This document shows positions 34,565 to 42,634 of a stretch of DNA of 50,226 nucleotides, one piece after another. The stretch comes from Marinifilaceae bacterium (GTDB lineage Bacteria; Bacteroidota; Bacteroidia; Bacteroidales; Marinifilaceae), in the NCBI GenBank assembly GCA_017936285.1, contig JAGBFU010000081.1, positions 1 through 50,226 of the forward strand, given 5' to 3'. Numbering within the stretch: the stretch's first letter is position 1; the number at the start of each line of letters is the position of its first letter. The translations under genes were made by a program, and so were the position numbers. The notes under the pieces were generated by a model, which was not told where the DNA came from, ran no database searches, and saw nothing but the letters and a program-made list of their open reading frames with translations.

Positions 34565-35197
34565 TTAAAATCCATTCTCTTTCAAAAACTCCAAACTCAA
34601 TCCTCCACTCTCTCTATGCATCAACTTCTCTACATATCGTGCCAAAACATCGTTTTCAAGATTGACAACGTCACCCACCTTTTTTCTTGTCAAAGTGGTC
34701 TCCTCCTGTGTATGAGGGATTATCGACACCTTAAAAGTTCCGCTATCCACATATGCAACGGTCAGGCTCACACCATCAATAGCTATTGAGCCCTTCATCA
34801 CAATATATTTCATTATCTCGGGCGAGGCAGCAATTGTAACCCATATCGCATTGTCATCGCGCTCAAGGTTTGCCACTCTTCCCGTTCCATCAATATGACC
34901 CGATACAATGTGTCCGCCGAGACGATCACCCACCGCCAAAGCGCGCTCCAGATTCAATGGCGAGCCAACACTCAACGATGCGAAATTTGTACAACGCATT
35001 GTCTCGGGCATAACATCGGCATAGTAGCATCCATCGCCCATATTGGTCACAGTCAAACAGACTCCATTGGCTGCTATACTATCGCCAATGCGAGTACCCT
35101 GCAACACCTTCTCTGCAGCAATACATAGAGTAAAGCTCCTGGCTCCTCTCTTAATTGACTTAACCTTACCTATCTCCTCAACAATCCCCGTAAACAT
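34565..35197 (-). CDS. ribE: Riboflavin synthase, alpha chain
   Basis: This 210-residue enzyme dismutates lumazine to riboflavin. The N-terminus MFTGIVEEIGKV is diagnostic and fixes the start at 35197, although the frame is open for 11 more codons. Duplicated lumazine-binding halves are visible: IGDSIAANGVCLTV with VMPETMRCTNF, and KGSIAIDGVSLTV with SIIPHTQEETTL. The gene is also called ribC in some genomes. It is first of a three-gene unit with ribBA and ribH, 477 bases from ribD. Confidence 0.95.
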   Translation of the reverse strand: MFTGIVEEIGKVKSIKRGARSFTLCIAAEKVLQGTRIGDSIAANGVCLTVTNMGDGCYYADVMPETMRCTNFASLSVGSPLNLERALAVGDRLGGHIVSGHIDGTGRVANLERDDNAIWVTIAASPEIMKYIVMKGSIAIDGVSLTVAYVDSGTFKVSIIPHTQEETTLTRKKVGDVVNLENDVLARYVEKLMHRESGGLSLEFLKENGF

Positions 35198-35230
35198 ATA
35201 AATCCTAAATATGTGATATGCTAAACTCAT

Positions 35231-35674
35231 CGGTTTAGTCTACATTATTTGTTAATCTATCAAATCTTTCTTAGTAGATTTATATATTAATTTCATCTAC
35301 CAACCCCCTAAAGCAAATCTGCGCAAATCACATCTTTAACTTTATCATTAATCTGTCAAGCTACGTTTTCTATACTTGCAATCCTGTGGATTTGCTTTAA
35401 TTTGTTGTCTACCAACCCCCTAAATCCCCCTTCACTTGGTTCACTACGTTCACCCGCGTTAATAAGGGGGACTTGAAAGCGGTATTTATTTAACTCCTAA
35501 CTGTTCACTCCTAACTGTTCACTTGCACGTTTATTCCTAATTCGCAAACACGTCGTGTTTCCGCAAAATCGGCGGCGGTTCGGCATAATCCAAACAAATT
35601 TGGCTTCTGCTCTCACCTTGCACGATTTTTCCTAATTTCTAATTCCTAATTACTAATTACTAATTAATTCCTAA
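35231..35674. repeat. Repeat-filled gap between ribD and ribE
   Basis: No gene is seen here. CTACCAACCCCCTAAA occurs twice (35297-35312 and 35409-35424). AAAGCAAATC and GATTTGCTTT (35310-35319, 35389-35398) are inverted. AATCCCCCTT pairs with AAGGGGGACTT across about 35424-35475. Heptamers follow, then a third copy of the modular hairpin repeat (35540-35640) with AAACACGTCGTGTTT and CCAAACAAATTTGG. Confidence 0.8.
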
Positions 35675-36775
35675 CTATCTCACCCTTCCACGTATCAATA
35701 CATCATCGCCGCAACGTTCAACGTGAACACAGTGTAGTTCAAGCGCATCGGCCATCATATCAACTCCATCGCCCTCAACAGGAGTCTTTGCATCGCTGCC
35801 ACCAACAATCTTCGGAGCTACGAAAGCATACACCTCATCTATAGCCTTTGCCGCCACAAATGAGTTGTTCAACGTACCGCCTCCCTCAAGGATAACTGAG
35901 TCAATCTTCATTGCTCCAAGCTTTCGAAGCATATCTGTTACATCGATATGACCATTACACTCCTCGCAAAGAAGAGTCTCTACACCCATATCGCGCAGTT
36001 GTTTTAACTTTGAGACCTCGCCCTTAGATGTATGAGCCACAATAGTTCTGTACTCCTTTGCACTTTGGACAATGGCACTATCAAGAGCTATGTGTGCTCC
36101 ACTATCTGCAATAATTCTGATTGGCTGGTGTATATCTCCGCATAAACGGCAATTCAGCATTGGATTATCAGCTTGGACGGTTCCTATTCCAACCATGATC
36201 GCAGCAAATTCATTACGCATACATTGCGAATAGTTACGCGACTCTTCACCAGAAACCCACTTTGAATCTCCTGTATGTGTAGCAATCTTGCCATCGAGAG
36301 TCATGGCACTCTTCATTGCCACCCAGGGCATTCCTGTTGTGATATATTTAAGGAATATTCGGTTCTGCTCCTTTAATTCATCCTGCAACAAGCCATACTC
36401 CACCTCTATTCCCGCAGCTTTTAGAATCTCTATTCCCTTTCCGCCAACTTTGGGATTGGGGTCAAGCAGACCAACTACAACTTTCGATACTCTGTTCTCT
36501 ATGATTGCTTCTGTACACGGAGGGGTTTTGCCGTAGTGGCAACATGGTTCAAGGGTTACATACATTGTTGCACCCTCGGCACTCTCGGTAAGATTTGCAA
36601 AGGCCTCGCGCTCGGCATGAAGTTTACCATAACAGGTGTGCCATCCGCTACCAATAATCTTACCATTTTTGACAATGACAGCACCTACGTATGGATTCGG
36701 GTGAACAAATCCATGTCCGTTTCCGGCAAGCTCCATTGCCATTTGCATATACTTTATATCCTTCTCTGTTGCCAT
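35675..36775 (-). CDS. ribD: Bifunctional riboflavin deaminase/reductase
   Basis: This 366-residue enzyme carries out the deamination and reduction steps after GTP cyclohydrolase II. The N-terminal deaminase half has HAEREAFAN and TLEPCCHYGKTPPC, the zinc site. The C-terminal reductase half starts near residue 145 with AMKSAMTLDGKIA and includes ILEGGGTLNNSF. ATG at 36775 is chosen because MATEKDIKYMQMAMELA is the usual start, although the frame opens ten codons earlier. An FMN riboswitch and terminator precede it. Confidence 0.96.
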   Translation of the reverse strand: MATEKDIKYMQMAMELAGNGHGFVHPNPYVGAVIVKNGKIIGSGWHTCYGKLHAEREAFANLTESAEGATMYVTLEPCCHYGKTPPCTEAIIENRVSKVVVGLLDPNPKVGGKGIEILKAAGIEVEYGLLQDELKEQNRIFLKYITTGMPWVAMKSAMTLDGKIATHTGDSKWVSGEESRNYSQCMRNEFAAIMVGIGTVQADNPMLNCRLCGDIHQPIRIIADSGAHIALDSAIVQSAKEYRTIVAHTSKGEVSKLKQLRDMGVETLLCEECNGHIDVTDMLRKLGAMKIDSVILEGGGTLNNSFVAAKAIDEVYAFVAPKIVGGSDAKTPVEGDGVDMMADALELHCVHVERCGDDVLIRGRVR

Positions 36776-36823
36776 ATCTCTACTCTGCTTCTGCAGGGGA
36801 GCCAAATAGGTTGTGTATTAAAA

Positions 36824-36850
36824 CAAAAAATCCCGAACTCTACGTCCGGG
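36824..36850 (-). terminator. Riboswitch expression-platform terminator
   Basis: On the minus strand CCCGGAC and GTTCGGG (36844-36850 with 36832-36838) pair around a five-base loop, followed by a run of six T. It lies 49 bases before the ribD start. Confidence 0.8.
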
Positions 36851-36896
36851 GCAACTAACACACATTTTCACCGGGATACATTACTCCCAATGCCTT

Positions 36897-37014
36897 CTAA
36901 CTCTTCTATCATCCGGACTATACCGTCGGTATCGGAGTTTCACCGATTCAGTCCTGCTATTGCAGGAGTCGCGGACTATCACCGCCGGTAGGGAGTTGCA
37001 CCCTGCCCCGAAGA
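36897..37014 (-). ncRNA. FMN riboswitch (RFN element)
   Basis: On the minus strand the conserved RFN blocks appear in order: CTTCGGGGCAGGGTG, CTCCCTACCGGCGGT, AGTCCGCGACTC, TGAATCGGTGAAACTCCGAT, ACCGACGGTATAGTCCGGATG and AGAAG. This is a complete aptamer that binds FMN. CGGGGCA at its 5' base can instead pair with TGCCCCG at the start of the downstream terminator, so transcription attenuation is the likely mode of control of ribD. Confidence 0.95.
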
Positions 37015-37021
37015 ATCACTG

Positions 37022-37053
37022 CGAAATTACACTAAATTCCCTATACTTCCAAA
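37022..37053 (-). promoter_or_regulatory. ribD promoter
   Basis: On the minus strand TTTG (37050-37053), exactly 20 bases and TAATTTCG (37022-37029) form a near-consensus promoter. The start site would fall right at the riboswitch 5' end. Confidence 0.7.
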
Positions 37054-37102
37054 GAAACATCGAAAAAACTACACCTACTCCCCATCTTTAACACTTTCTC
37101 AC

Positions 37103-37110
37103 TATCTTTG
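37103..37110 (+). promoter_or_regulatory. -7 box of propeller lipoprotein gene
   Basis: TATCTTTG lies 14 bases before the start codon. No -33 box is seen at the right distance. Confidence 0.45.
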
Positions 37111-37124
37111 CTTTAAATAACAAA

Positions 37125-38192
37125 ATGATTATCATGAATTTTATACTCGGCATCATATTCGCAATCTTCTCAACTCTTCTAATTGAGGGGTGTGGACGCA
37201 CAGATAGTTCAGAACAAACATACTCTGAATTTCCTATTCAACATATAATCAAGGGAGAGCCTCTGCACATTGATTCTGCTCACATATACAGATTTCCAAA
37301 AATCTATATCTTCGACACAACAATGATTATTAAAGACATACCTACTACAGGAGGATGTTTTTACGATGTATATAAATTTCCGGAGTTAGAATATTGGTAC
37401 TCATTTGCAAGAAAAGGGCGAGGAGAAAATGAAATTTTATACCCAATGAATCTACATATTAACAACGGTAAAATATACATTGATGACTTTACAGAAGCAC
37501 TGAAGAAGATACATGTGTACAATATTGGCGATACCATACCATGCAAAATAGTTCCACTACCTACAGGAACTTATTACTCTACTTTCACTGTCGATAATTA
37601 TGAGAATATATGGATTCTCCCCATTCGCAATTCCAAATATCGCTTACAACAATTAGATTCCAAGGGAAATATTACTAAAGAAACTATGCCGCTACCTGAA
37701 ATAACAGATACCATGTATAACGATATGTCAGGAGAAGTATGGCAATCTCTATTATCATTCAGCCACAATAAAAATGTCCTTATTTTGGCAACAGAATTTG
37801 GAGAGCAACTTGATATTTATAGCGAGGATAAAGAGGAAACAATAACATCGATTGGCCCATTAGGTCCACCCGAAATTGGGAAACCTATTAACGGAGCCTT
37901 TTTGTCATTCTCAAAATTGGGATTCAATCAAATCCATACTACATCAAAATATATATACGCTGCATTCAAAGGAGCAACTCACGCAGATATACTAAGCAAG
38001 AAAGCATGGCAAAGAGATACAAACGAGTATCAAAAGATATATGTTTATGACTATAGTGGCACACCTGTAAAAGAGCTGCTTTATAAAGAACAGATCACCG
38101 GCTTTCAAGTTGTGGAATCAGAAAATGCAATTTACGCTACAGCCGAAACCGGAGAAGAGTATTTCATACTTAAATATACAATTCCTAATTAA
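37125..38192 (+). CDS. 6-bladed propeller lipoprotein (TolB-like)
   Basis: This 355-residue protein has a lipoprotein signal (FAIFSTLLIEGC, cysteine at about 23) and a beta-propeller of the 6-blade TolB-like type. FARKGRGENEILYPMNLHI and KKIHVYNIGD are typical blocks. An alternative start is ATG at 37134 (MNFILG). It is likely periplasmic and lipid-anchored. No ligand is known. It is the second propeller lipoprotein of the window and is transcribed alone. Confidence 0.75.
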   Translation: MIIMNFILGIIFAIFSTLLIEGCGRTDSSEQTYSEFPIQHIIKGEPLHIDSAHIYRFPKIYIFDTTMIIKDIPTTGGCFYDVYKFPELEYWYSFARKGRGENEILYPMNLHINNGKIYIDDFTEALKKIHVYNIGDTIPCKIVPLPTGTYYSTFTVDNYENIWILPIRNSKYRLQQLDSKGNITKETMPLPEITDTMYNDMSGEVWQSLLSFSHNKNVLILATEFGEQLDIYSEDKEETITSIGPLGPPEIGKPINGAFLSFSKLGFNQIHTTSKYIYAAFKGATHADILSKKAWQRDTNEYQKIYVYDYSGTPVKELLYKEQITGFQVVESENAIYATAETGEEYFILKYTIPN

Positions 38193-38204
38193 CTCCCTGA
38201 ATCA

Positions 38205-38256
38205 TCCTAAATAATGTTTACAAATTTAACGTATTATATGTAAACCTATTTTAGGA
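38205..38256. repeat. Imperfect long hairpin
   Basis: TCCTAAATAATGTTTACA and TGTAAACCTATTTTAGGA pair over 15 of 18 positions around a 16-base loop, 12 bases after the stop codon. It may act as a terminator, though no T run follows. Confidence 0.5.
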
Positions 38257-38265
38257 CAAGACAAA

Positions 38266-38353
38266 CTCCTAATTCCTCATTCCTAATTCCTAACTCCTCA
38301 TTCCTAACTCCTAATTCCTAACTCCTAATTCCTAACTCCTAATTCCTAATTCC
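38266..38353. repeat. Tandem TCCTAAT/TCCTAAC heptamer array
   Basis: About twelve tandem heptamers of TCCTAAT, TCCTAAC and TCCTCAT fill this stretch after two convergent genes. It is the longest such array in the window. Confidence 0.85.
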
Positions 38354-38367
38354 ACACTGTTCACCCC

Positions 38368-40203
38368 TCAACACCTCTCCGCTACAATCTCGGAAATATC
38401 GCGAATCGGAACAGGTTGTTTCACTTTAGCAAAGTTCTTTTTACACAATGGGCATGCAGTAACTACACAATCCGGATCGCTACATGTGTATCGACTCAGT
38501 GCATCAGCAGCTATTCTACCTCGCTCAATTGGCGATATAACCGTATTTGCCAATGAGCCTCCACAACATAGCGACGCTTTGCCATCAAACTCTGTAGCAA
38601 CAATCTCGCCTACAGCACCTAATACTCTCTGCGGAGCCTCCACAATATTGCATCCTCGCCCCAACTCACATGGATTATGAAATACCAAACGCTCTTTACC
38701 CTTACGAATATTTAAAGCGCCGCAATGCATCAGCATATCAATATACTCCGTGTGGTGCATTACCATAATTGGCAACTCATACTCTTCCTTAAAGCTCTTA
38801 TAACATATAGGACAACTCGTAACAAGAATCTCTGCCCCTGTTGCCACTATCCGCTCAATATTCTTTTGCATCAGAACGTCGGCAGCTGCTCTGTTTCCGG
38901 ACAATCGCAATGGTCTTCCACAACATATACCACCACCCTCATCAATAAAGTGGTACTCAACTCCCGCTTTATTAAAAATATTACACATTGATGCTATAAC
39001 TCTGGGGGTCAAATGCCCCATACACCCCGCAAAATATGCCACCTTGCGACATCCTGAATACTCTTCACCAGTTTTAATGGGCGAGGTCTTAGAGAGAGAG
39101 GGAATATAAGAGTATGTCTCATCTGTAACCACAGAATGGTCCTGTCTCTGCATCATACGCAGTGCATTCAAATCAATATCAACAGGGCACAACTCTTCGC
39201 AACGTCCGCACATCAGACAATTATTGATTTCATTACCACGCTCTACATCCTCACGCACCTTACGCAGGAAGTATACAGGTTGGATTGATTCATTATTAAG
39301 CGATGTAAGTAACTGACACTGATTCAAACATATACCGCATCGCGAACATGAATATACCTCAAATTTCGACAGACCTCTTAACTCTCCATTCGGGCCCAAC
39401 TTCACATCAAGTTTCACCCCCCAATTCTTTAAGAAAATATATACCATTTCTGTCGGTATATGCATATATCTGGAGCCGGGTATCAATAAGAAGAAGATTC
39501 CTAATGATAATGAATAGGCCCACCATAACGGATACGACAAGGTCTCTACCGGCAGACACGATGCAAAAAACTCACCTGTCGAGTGAGTCAAGAAACTGCC
39601 ATGACCGGTAATTGCCGATTGCATACTCTCAGCCAGAAAGCGAAGAGGGAATATAGACCATAACACCCCTTTTACCAATCTGTCATAGGGGCGTTGTTTG
39701 GTAGTCTTTTTCATTCCCACCATTCTGCTATACAAGCGTTTACCCCACGCAATGAACAATCCGCTCAATATCATAAGCAGAATAAGATCCATCAGGAATC
39801 CAAATACCTCATCTCCCCAATATTCGGCACCGGCAGGCAAAAAATAGTAGAAAAAGATTGAGTAATAGGGAGTATTTGCCCAACTCGCCTGATATATCGA
39901 TGACTCCAGGTGCCCCACAATTATGAGCAGAGCCCAACCCAGTCCGAAACACATATGCATATATCCCAGCATGGGATTCTCTCTATATATCTTTCTATGG
40001 ACCAGACTCTCTAAAAATATCTCCTTAACTGAACGAAGCGTACCTAAAGAGAAGAGTCCTTTCAGAATCTTTATTCTATTGGCTTTATCAAACTCATATA
40101 TCCACTTTATATATTTAATGGTTATATAGATAAGCAATGTTGCCATTCCAATTGAGAATGGCCACACAAACGGTTCATAATTGGGTGATGTAAATGTAAA
40201 CAT
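38368..40203 (-). CDS. HdrE/HdrD-like (DsrM/DsrK-like) membrane Fe-S fusion
   Basis: This 611-residue protein fuses a membrane domain to an HdrD-like electron carrier. The N-terminal ~270 residues have about five to six membrane helices with conserved-looking histidines (MHMCFGLGWALLIIVGHLES; HGSFLTHSTG), like the heme-b domain of NarI/HdrE/DsrM. Two ferredoxin motifs follow (CSRCGICLNQC, CLMCGRCEELCP). Two intact CCG domains come last (YFAGCMGH with GICCGRP and SCPICYKS; HNPCELGRGC with LCCGGS and ACPLCKKN). CCG domains bind noncubane 4Fe-4S clusters that handle disulfides in HdrB/HdrD. This subunit is probably the link to the quinone pool. It is last of the five-gene operon. Confidence 0.85.
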   Translation of the reverse strand: MFTFTSPNYEPFVWPFSIGMATLLIYITIKYIKWIYEFDKANRIKILKGLFSLGTLRSVKEIFLESLVHRKIYRENPMLGYMHMCFGLGWALLIIVGHLESSIYQASWANTPYYSIFFYYFLPAGAEYWGDEVFGFLMDLILLMILSGLFIAWGKRLYSRMVGMKKTTKQRPYDRLVKGVLWSIFPLRFLAESMQSAITGHGSFLTHSTGEFFASCLPVETLSYPLWWAYSLSLGIFFLLIPGSRYMHIPTEMVYIFLKNWGVKLDVKLGPNGELRGLSKFEVYSCSRCGICLNQCQLLTSLNNESIQPVYFLRKVREDVERGNEINNCLMCGRCEELCPVDIDLNALRMMQRQDHSVVTDETYSYIPSLSKTSPIKTGEEYSGCRKVAYFAGCMGHLTPRVIASMCNIFNKAGVEYHFIDEGGGICCGRPLRLSGNRAAADVLMQKNIERIVATGAEILVTSCPICYKSFKEEYELPIMVMHHTEYIDMLMHCGALNIRKGKERLVFHNPCELGRGCNIVEAPQRVLGAVGEIVATEFDGKASLCCGGSLANTVISPIERGRIAADALSRYTCSDPDCVVTACPLCKKNFAKVKQPVPIRDISEIVAERC

Positions 40204-40209
40204 GACAAA

Positions 40210-40539
40210 TTACTTTTCGCGCATATACTCAATCATCGCCAATATCATTCCACGGGTATCCACCCCTCTCGGACAGACGGTAAGACACTTGCCGCAAAGC
40301 ATACATTTATGCAGTTGTTCTTTATATAATTGATTCTCACCGCGTTTCATAAGCATTTGAATTTTTCTGATATTAAATTCGGTTAAATTACCTGCCGTAC
40401 ATGTTGCACTACAACCTCCACACCCTATACATGCCGATGAGCTGGGAACACGCAAAGCGACATACTCTGCACACCCTTTGTCATTTTTATCATACTCAAC
40501 TGCTCGGGTAACCGATATAGTAAAACCGAAATTAACCAT
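40210..40539 (-). CDS. HdrC-like dicluster ferredoxin
   Basis: This 109-residue protein has two ferredoxin motifs, CIGCGGCSATCTAG and CMLCGKCLTVCPRG, with HdrC-like spacing (about 40 residues). It would pass electrons between the flavoprotein and the membrane subunit. It begins 3 bases after the stop of the HdrA-like gene and ends 6 bases before the next start, so translation is probably coupled. Confidence 0.85.
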   Translation of the reverse strand: MVNFGFTISVTRAVEYDKNDKGCAEYVALRVPSSSACIGCGGCSATCTAGNLTEFNIRKIQMLMKRGENQLYKEQLHKCMLCGKCLTVCPRGVDTRGMILAMIEYMREK

Positions 40540-40542
40540 AAA

Positions 40543-41556
40543 CTACCCATTTAAATAGTTTGCTACCTGAAAAGCTGCTGCGCAAGCATCATTCAATGTA
40601 TCTGTAGAATTCATTGGAGCCGTAGCTGTTCCTGCCACAAAAACTCCTGGCACATTGGTCTGATTTGCAGCAATATGCGGATCGCCACCCTGAATAAAGC
40701 CATTTACTTTTGTCTTTACTCCTAAAAGTTCTGCTACCGAACGAGTTCCTGCAGATGGTTCCATACCTACCATCAACACCAATCTGTCAAGCTTCATTCT
40801 CATCGGTCTACCAACCAAAGTATCTTCAACTTTGATGGCTACTCTACCTTCGGAATCCTCGCTCGCCTCCGAGACTCTTCCCCTGACGAACTTTATTCCA
40901 TATCGCTCCTGAGCCTCACGATACAACTCCTCGTACCCCGGACCAAACATTCTCATATCCATATAGAAGCAGAAAATCTCTGCATTGGGGAGCATCTGTT
41001 TCAACTCTATTGCCTGCTTCACAGCAGTAATGCAACACACCTTTGAGCAATACATATTGCCACACTTCTCATCCCGACTTCCCACACAATGCACCATTCC
41101 GACTCTTGAAACAGTATCAGGAACTATATGTGCCTGAATCATGTTCTCCAACTCTACCGAGGTGGTTACATTCCTGTAAATTCCGTAACCATACTCCTCT
41201 TTGCGTATTGCATTGAAAGGGGCAAAACCGGTAGTAAGCATAACCGCATCGGCAAACAAAAGGCTCTTATCGCTCAACAAAATTGTAAAGCCATTCTCAA
41301 CTCTTTTTGCTTCAATCGGCTCGACATCAGTCCATACCGCAACATCTGCCATCTTGACATCGTTCACGAGTTTCGTTACCATCTCAGAAGCTCGCTTCCC
41401 ATCGGGGAAGAGACGATCCCAATTGTTAAGGTTTCCTCCCAGCTCGCACTCTTTCTCAACAATGCTTACCCTAAAACCCAAACGGCTCAGTCTTTCAGCT
41501 GCGACACAACCCGCGGGGCCTCCTCCTATGACTACAATATGTTTCTTATCACTCAT
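40543..41556 (-). CDS. Short HdrA/QmoA-like FAD protein
   Basis: This 337-residue flavoprotein has an N-terminal FAD site (VVIGGGPAGCVAAERLSRLG, then VEKECELGGNLN). The characteristic HdrA stretch VHCVGSRDEKCGNMYCSKVC is present, whose cysteines hold a cluster in HdrA, as is the C-terminal FAD loop VPGVFVAGTA. Full HdrA is about twice as long, with extra ferredoxin domains that are missing here, so it resembles QmoA-type short forms. It may be a bifurcating or simple electron-confluent flavoprotein. Neighbours on both sides are HdrB/C-like. Confidence 0.87.
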   Translation of the reverse strand: MSDKKHIVVIGGGPAGCVAAERLSRLGFRVSIVEKECELGGNLNNWDRLFPDGKRASEMVTKLVNDVKMADVAVWTDVEPIEAKRVENGFTILLSDKSLLFADAVMLTTGFAPFNAIRKEEYGYGIYRNVTTSVELENMIQAHIVPDTVSRVGMVHCVGSRDEKCGNMYCSKVCCITAVKQAIELKQMLPNAEIFCFYMDMRMFGPGYEELYREAQERYGIKFVRGRVSEASEDSEGRVAIKVEDTLVGRPMRMKLDRLVLMVGMEPSAGTRSVAELLGVKTKVNGFIQGGDPHIAANQTNVPGVFVAGTATAPMNSTDTLNDACAAAFQVANYLNG

Positions 41557-41563
41557 AATACTA

Positions 41564-42634
41564 TCACTGCTTTAAAAAAGTAGGGCATTTGGGTAAAGAG
41601 ATTAATTTTCCATCTGCATCACAATACTTCTTCTCGGGATCATAATCTATTCCCATCTTATCCAAAAGGGGTTCTACCGCCACCTGATGCATTTGCAAAC
41701 CTAAATCCCACGGATTATATCCAAGCACCAAACCTGCCATCTCCTCGTAAGTCAACACCGGAATTCCATATCCGTTCTTGCCGTATGTCTTCCCGCTCAT
41801 CTCACTTATGGTATACTGCCACTTATCCAAAAACATTCCACAACCTGGACAATTGGTTACTATAAAATCTGGTTCGTATGGCTCCATAGATTCAAGTTTC
41901 TTCATAGAATTTGCAACCGAATAACCACGATTAGCCTGTACCAAATAGTTTCTGAAACCAAAACCACAACAATGCCTTCTCTCGGGATAATCTATACACT
42001 CTCCACCCCATGCATCCACCATACCGCTCAAGACAGCCGGGAACTCAGCACCTCCAACTCCCTTCGAAGGGAACATTTTTGCGTAGTGACACCCTATATG
42101 ATCAACTACCCTTAAAGGTTTCCCCGTATGGACATCTACCAACGGATGTACCATCTGCATAGCAATCTGATTTCTGAATTTGTATATCACATCCGATGTA
42201 TGGGCCAGATTCTTAGGAACATCAAACTCACGTTTTGTAGCTTTGTACAAATCCTCGCGCACACGCTCCAACAACTCCGGATGCTCCTCCCAGGCATGCA
42301 AAATCTCAGTATATATTCCAAATGAAGTTATACAAGATGGAGTGATATTTGCATAACCAGCCTCGGTCATCAACGCAAAATGGCGGGCAACGACAGTCAT
42401 TGTAGTTTGAAACGGCACCACATCAGAGTGATATCCTATACCAGTACAGGTTGTATGTTTAGGGTCGTCAAAAATATCCTTGCCCAGTTTGTTTCTCAGA
42501 ATATCAATAAAAGCCCACTCTGATCCAGGGAAAAACGTCTGTCTTATACAACTGCGTGCATAGTAGTAGCGATCATCGGCTATCTCCTTCTGATATTTTT
42601 CCCACTGTCGGTTATTCGTTGTTACCATATCCAT
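41564..42634 (-). CDS. HdrB-like CCG-domain protein
   Basis: This is a 356-residue protein from ATG at 42634. ATG at 42628 is equally possible, and a frame extends to 42664. The second CCG domain is intact (DHIGCHYAK, HCCGFGFRN, CPGCGMFLDKW). The first is modified: it reads TTCTGIGYHSDV and SCITSFG, where a canonical domain has CCG and CxxC. In HdrB the CCG clusters reduce the disulfide substrate, so this site may be altered or specialised. The start overlaps the end of the upstream HdrC-like gene by about 20 bases. Confidence 0.85.
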   Translation of the reverse strand: MDMVTTNNRQWEKYQKEIADDRYYYARSCIRQTFFPGSEWAFIDILRNKLGKDIFDDPKHTTCTGIGYHSDVVPFQTTMTVVARHFALMTEAGYANITPSCITSFGIYTEILHAWEEHPELLERVREDLYKATKREFDVPKNLAHTSDVIYKFRNQIAMQMVHPLVDVHTGKPLRVVDHIGCHYAKMFPSKGVGGAEFPAVLSGMVDAWGGECIDYPERRHCCGFGFRNYLVQANRGYSVANSMKKLESMEPYEPDFIVTNCPGCGMFLDKWQYTISEMSGKTYGKNGYGIPVLTYEEMAGLVLGYNPWDLGLQMHQVAVEPLLDKMGIDYDPEKKYCDADGKLISLPKCPTFLKQ

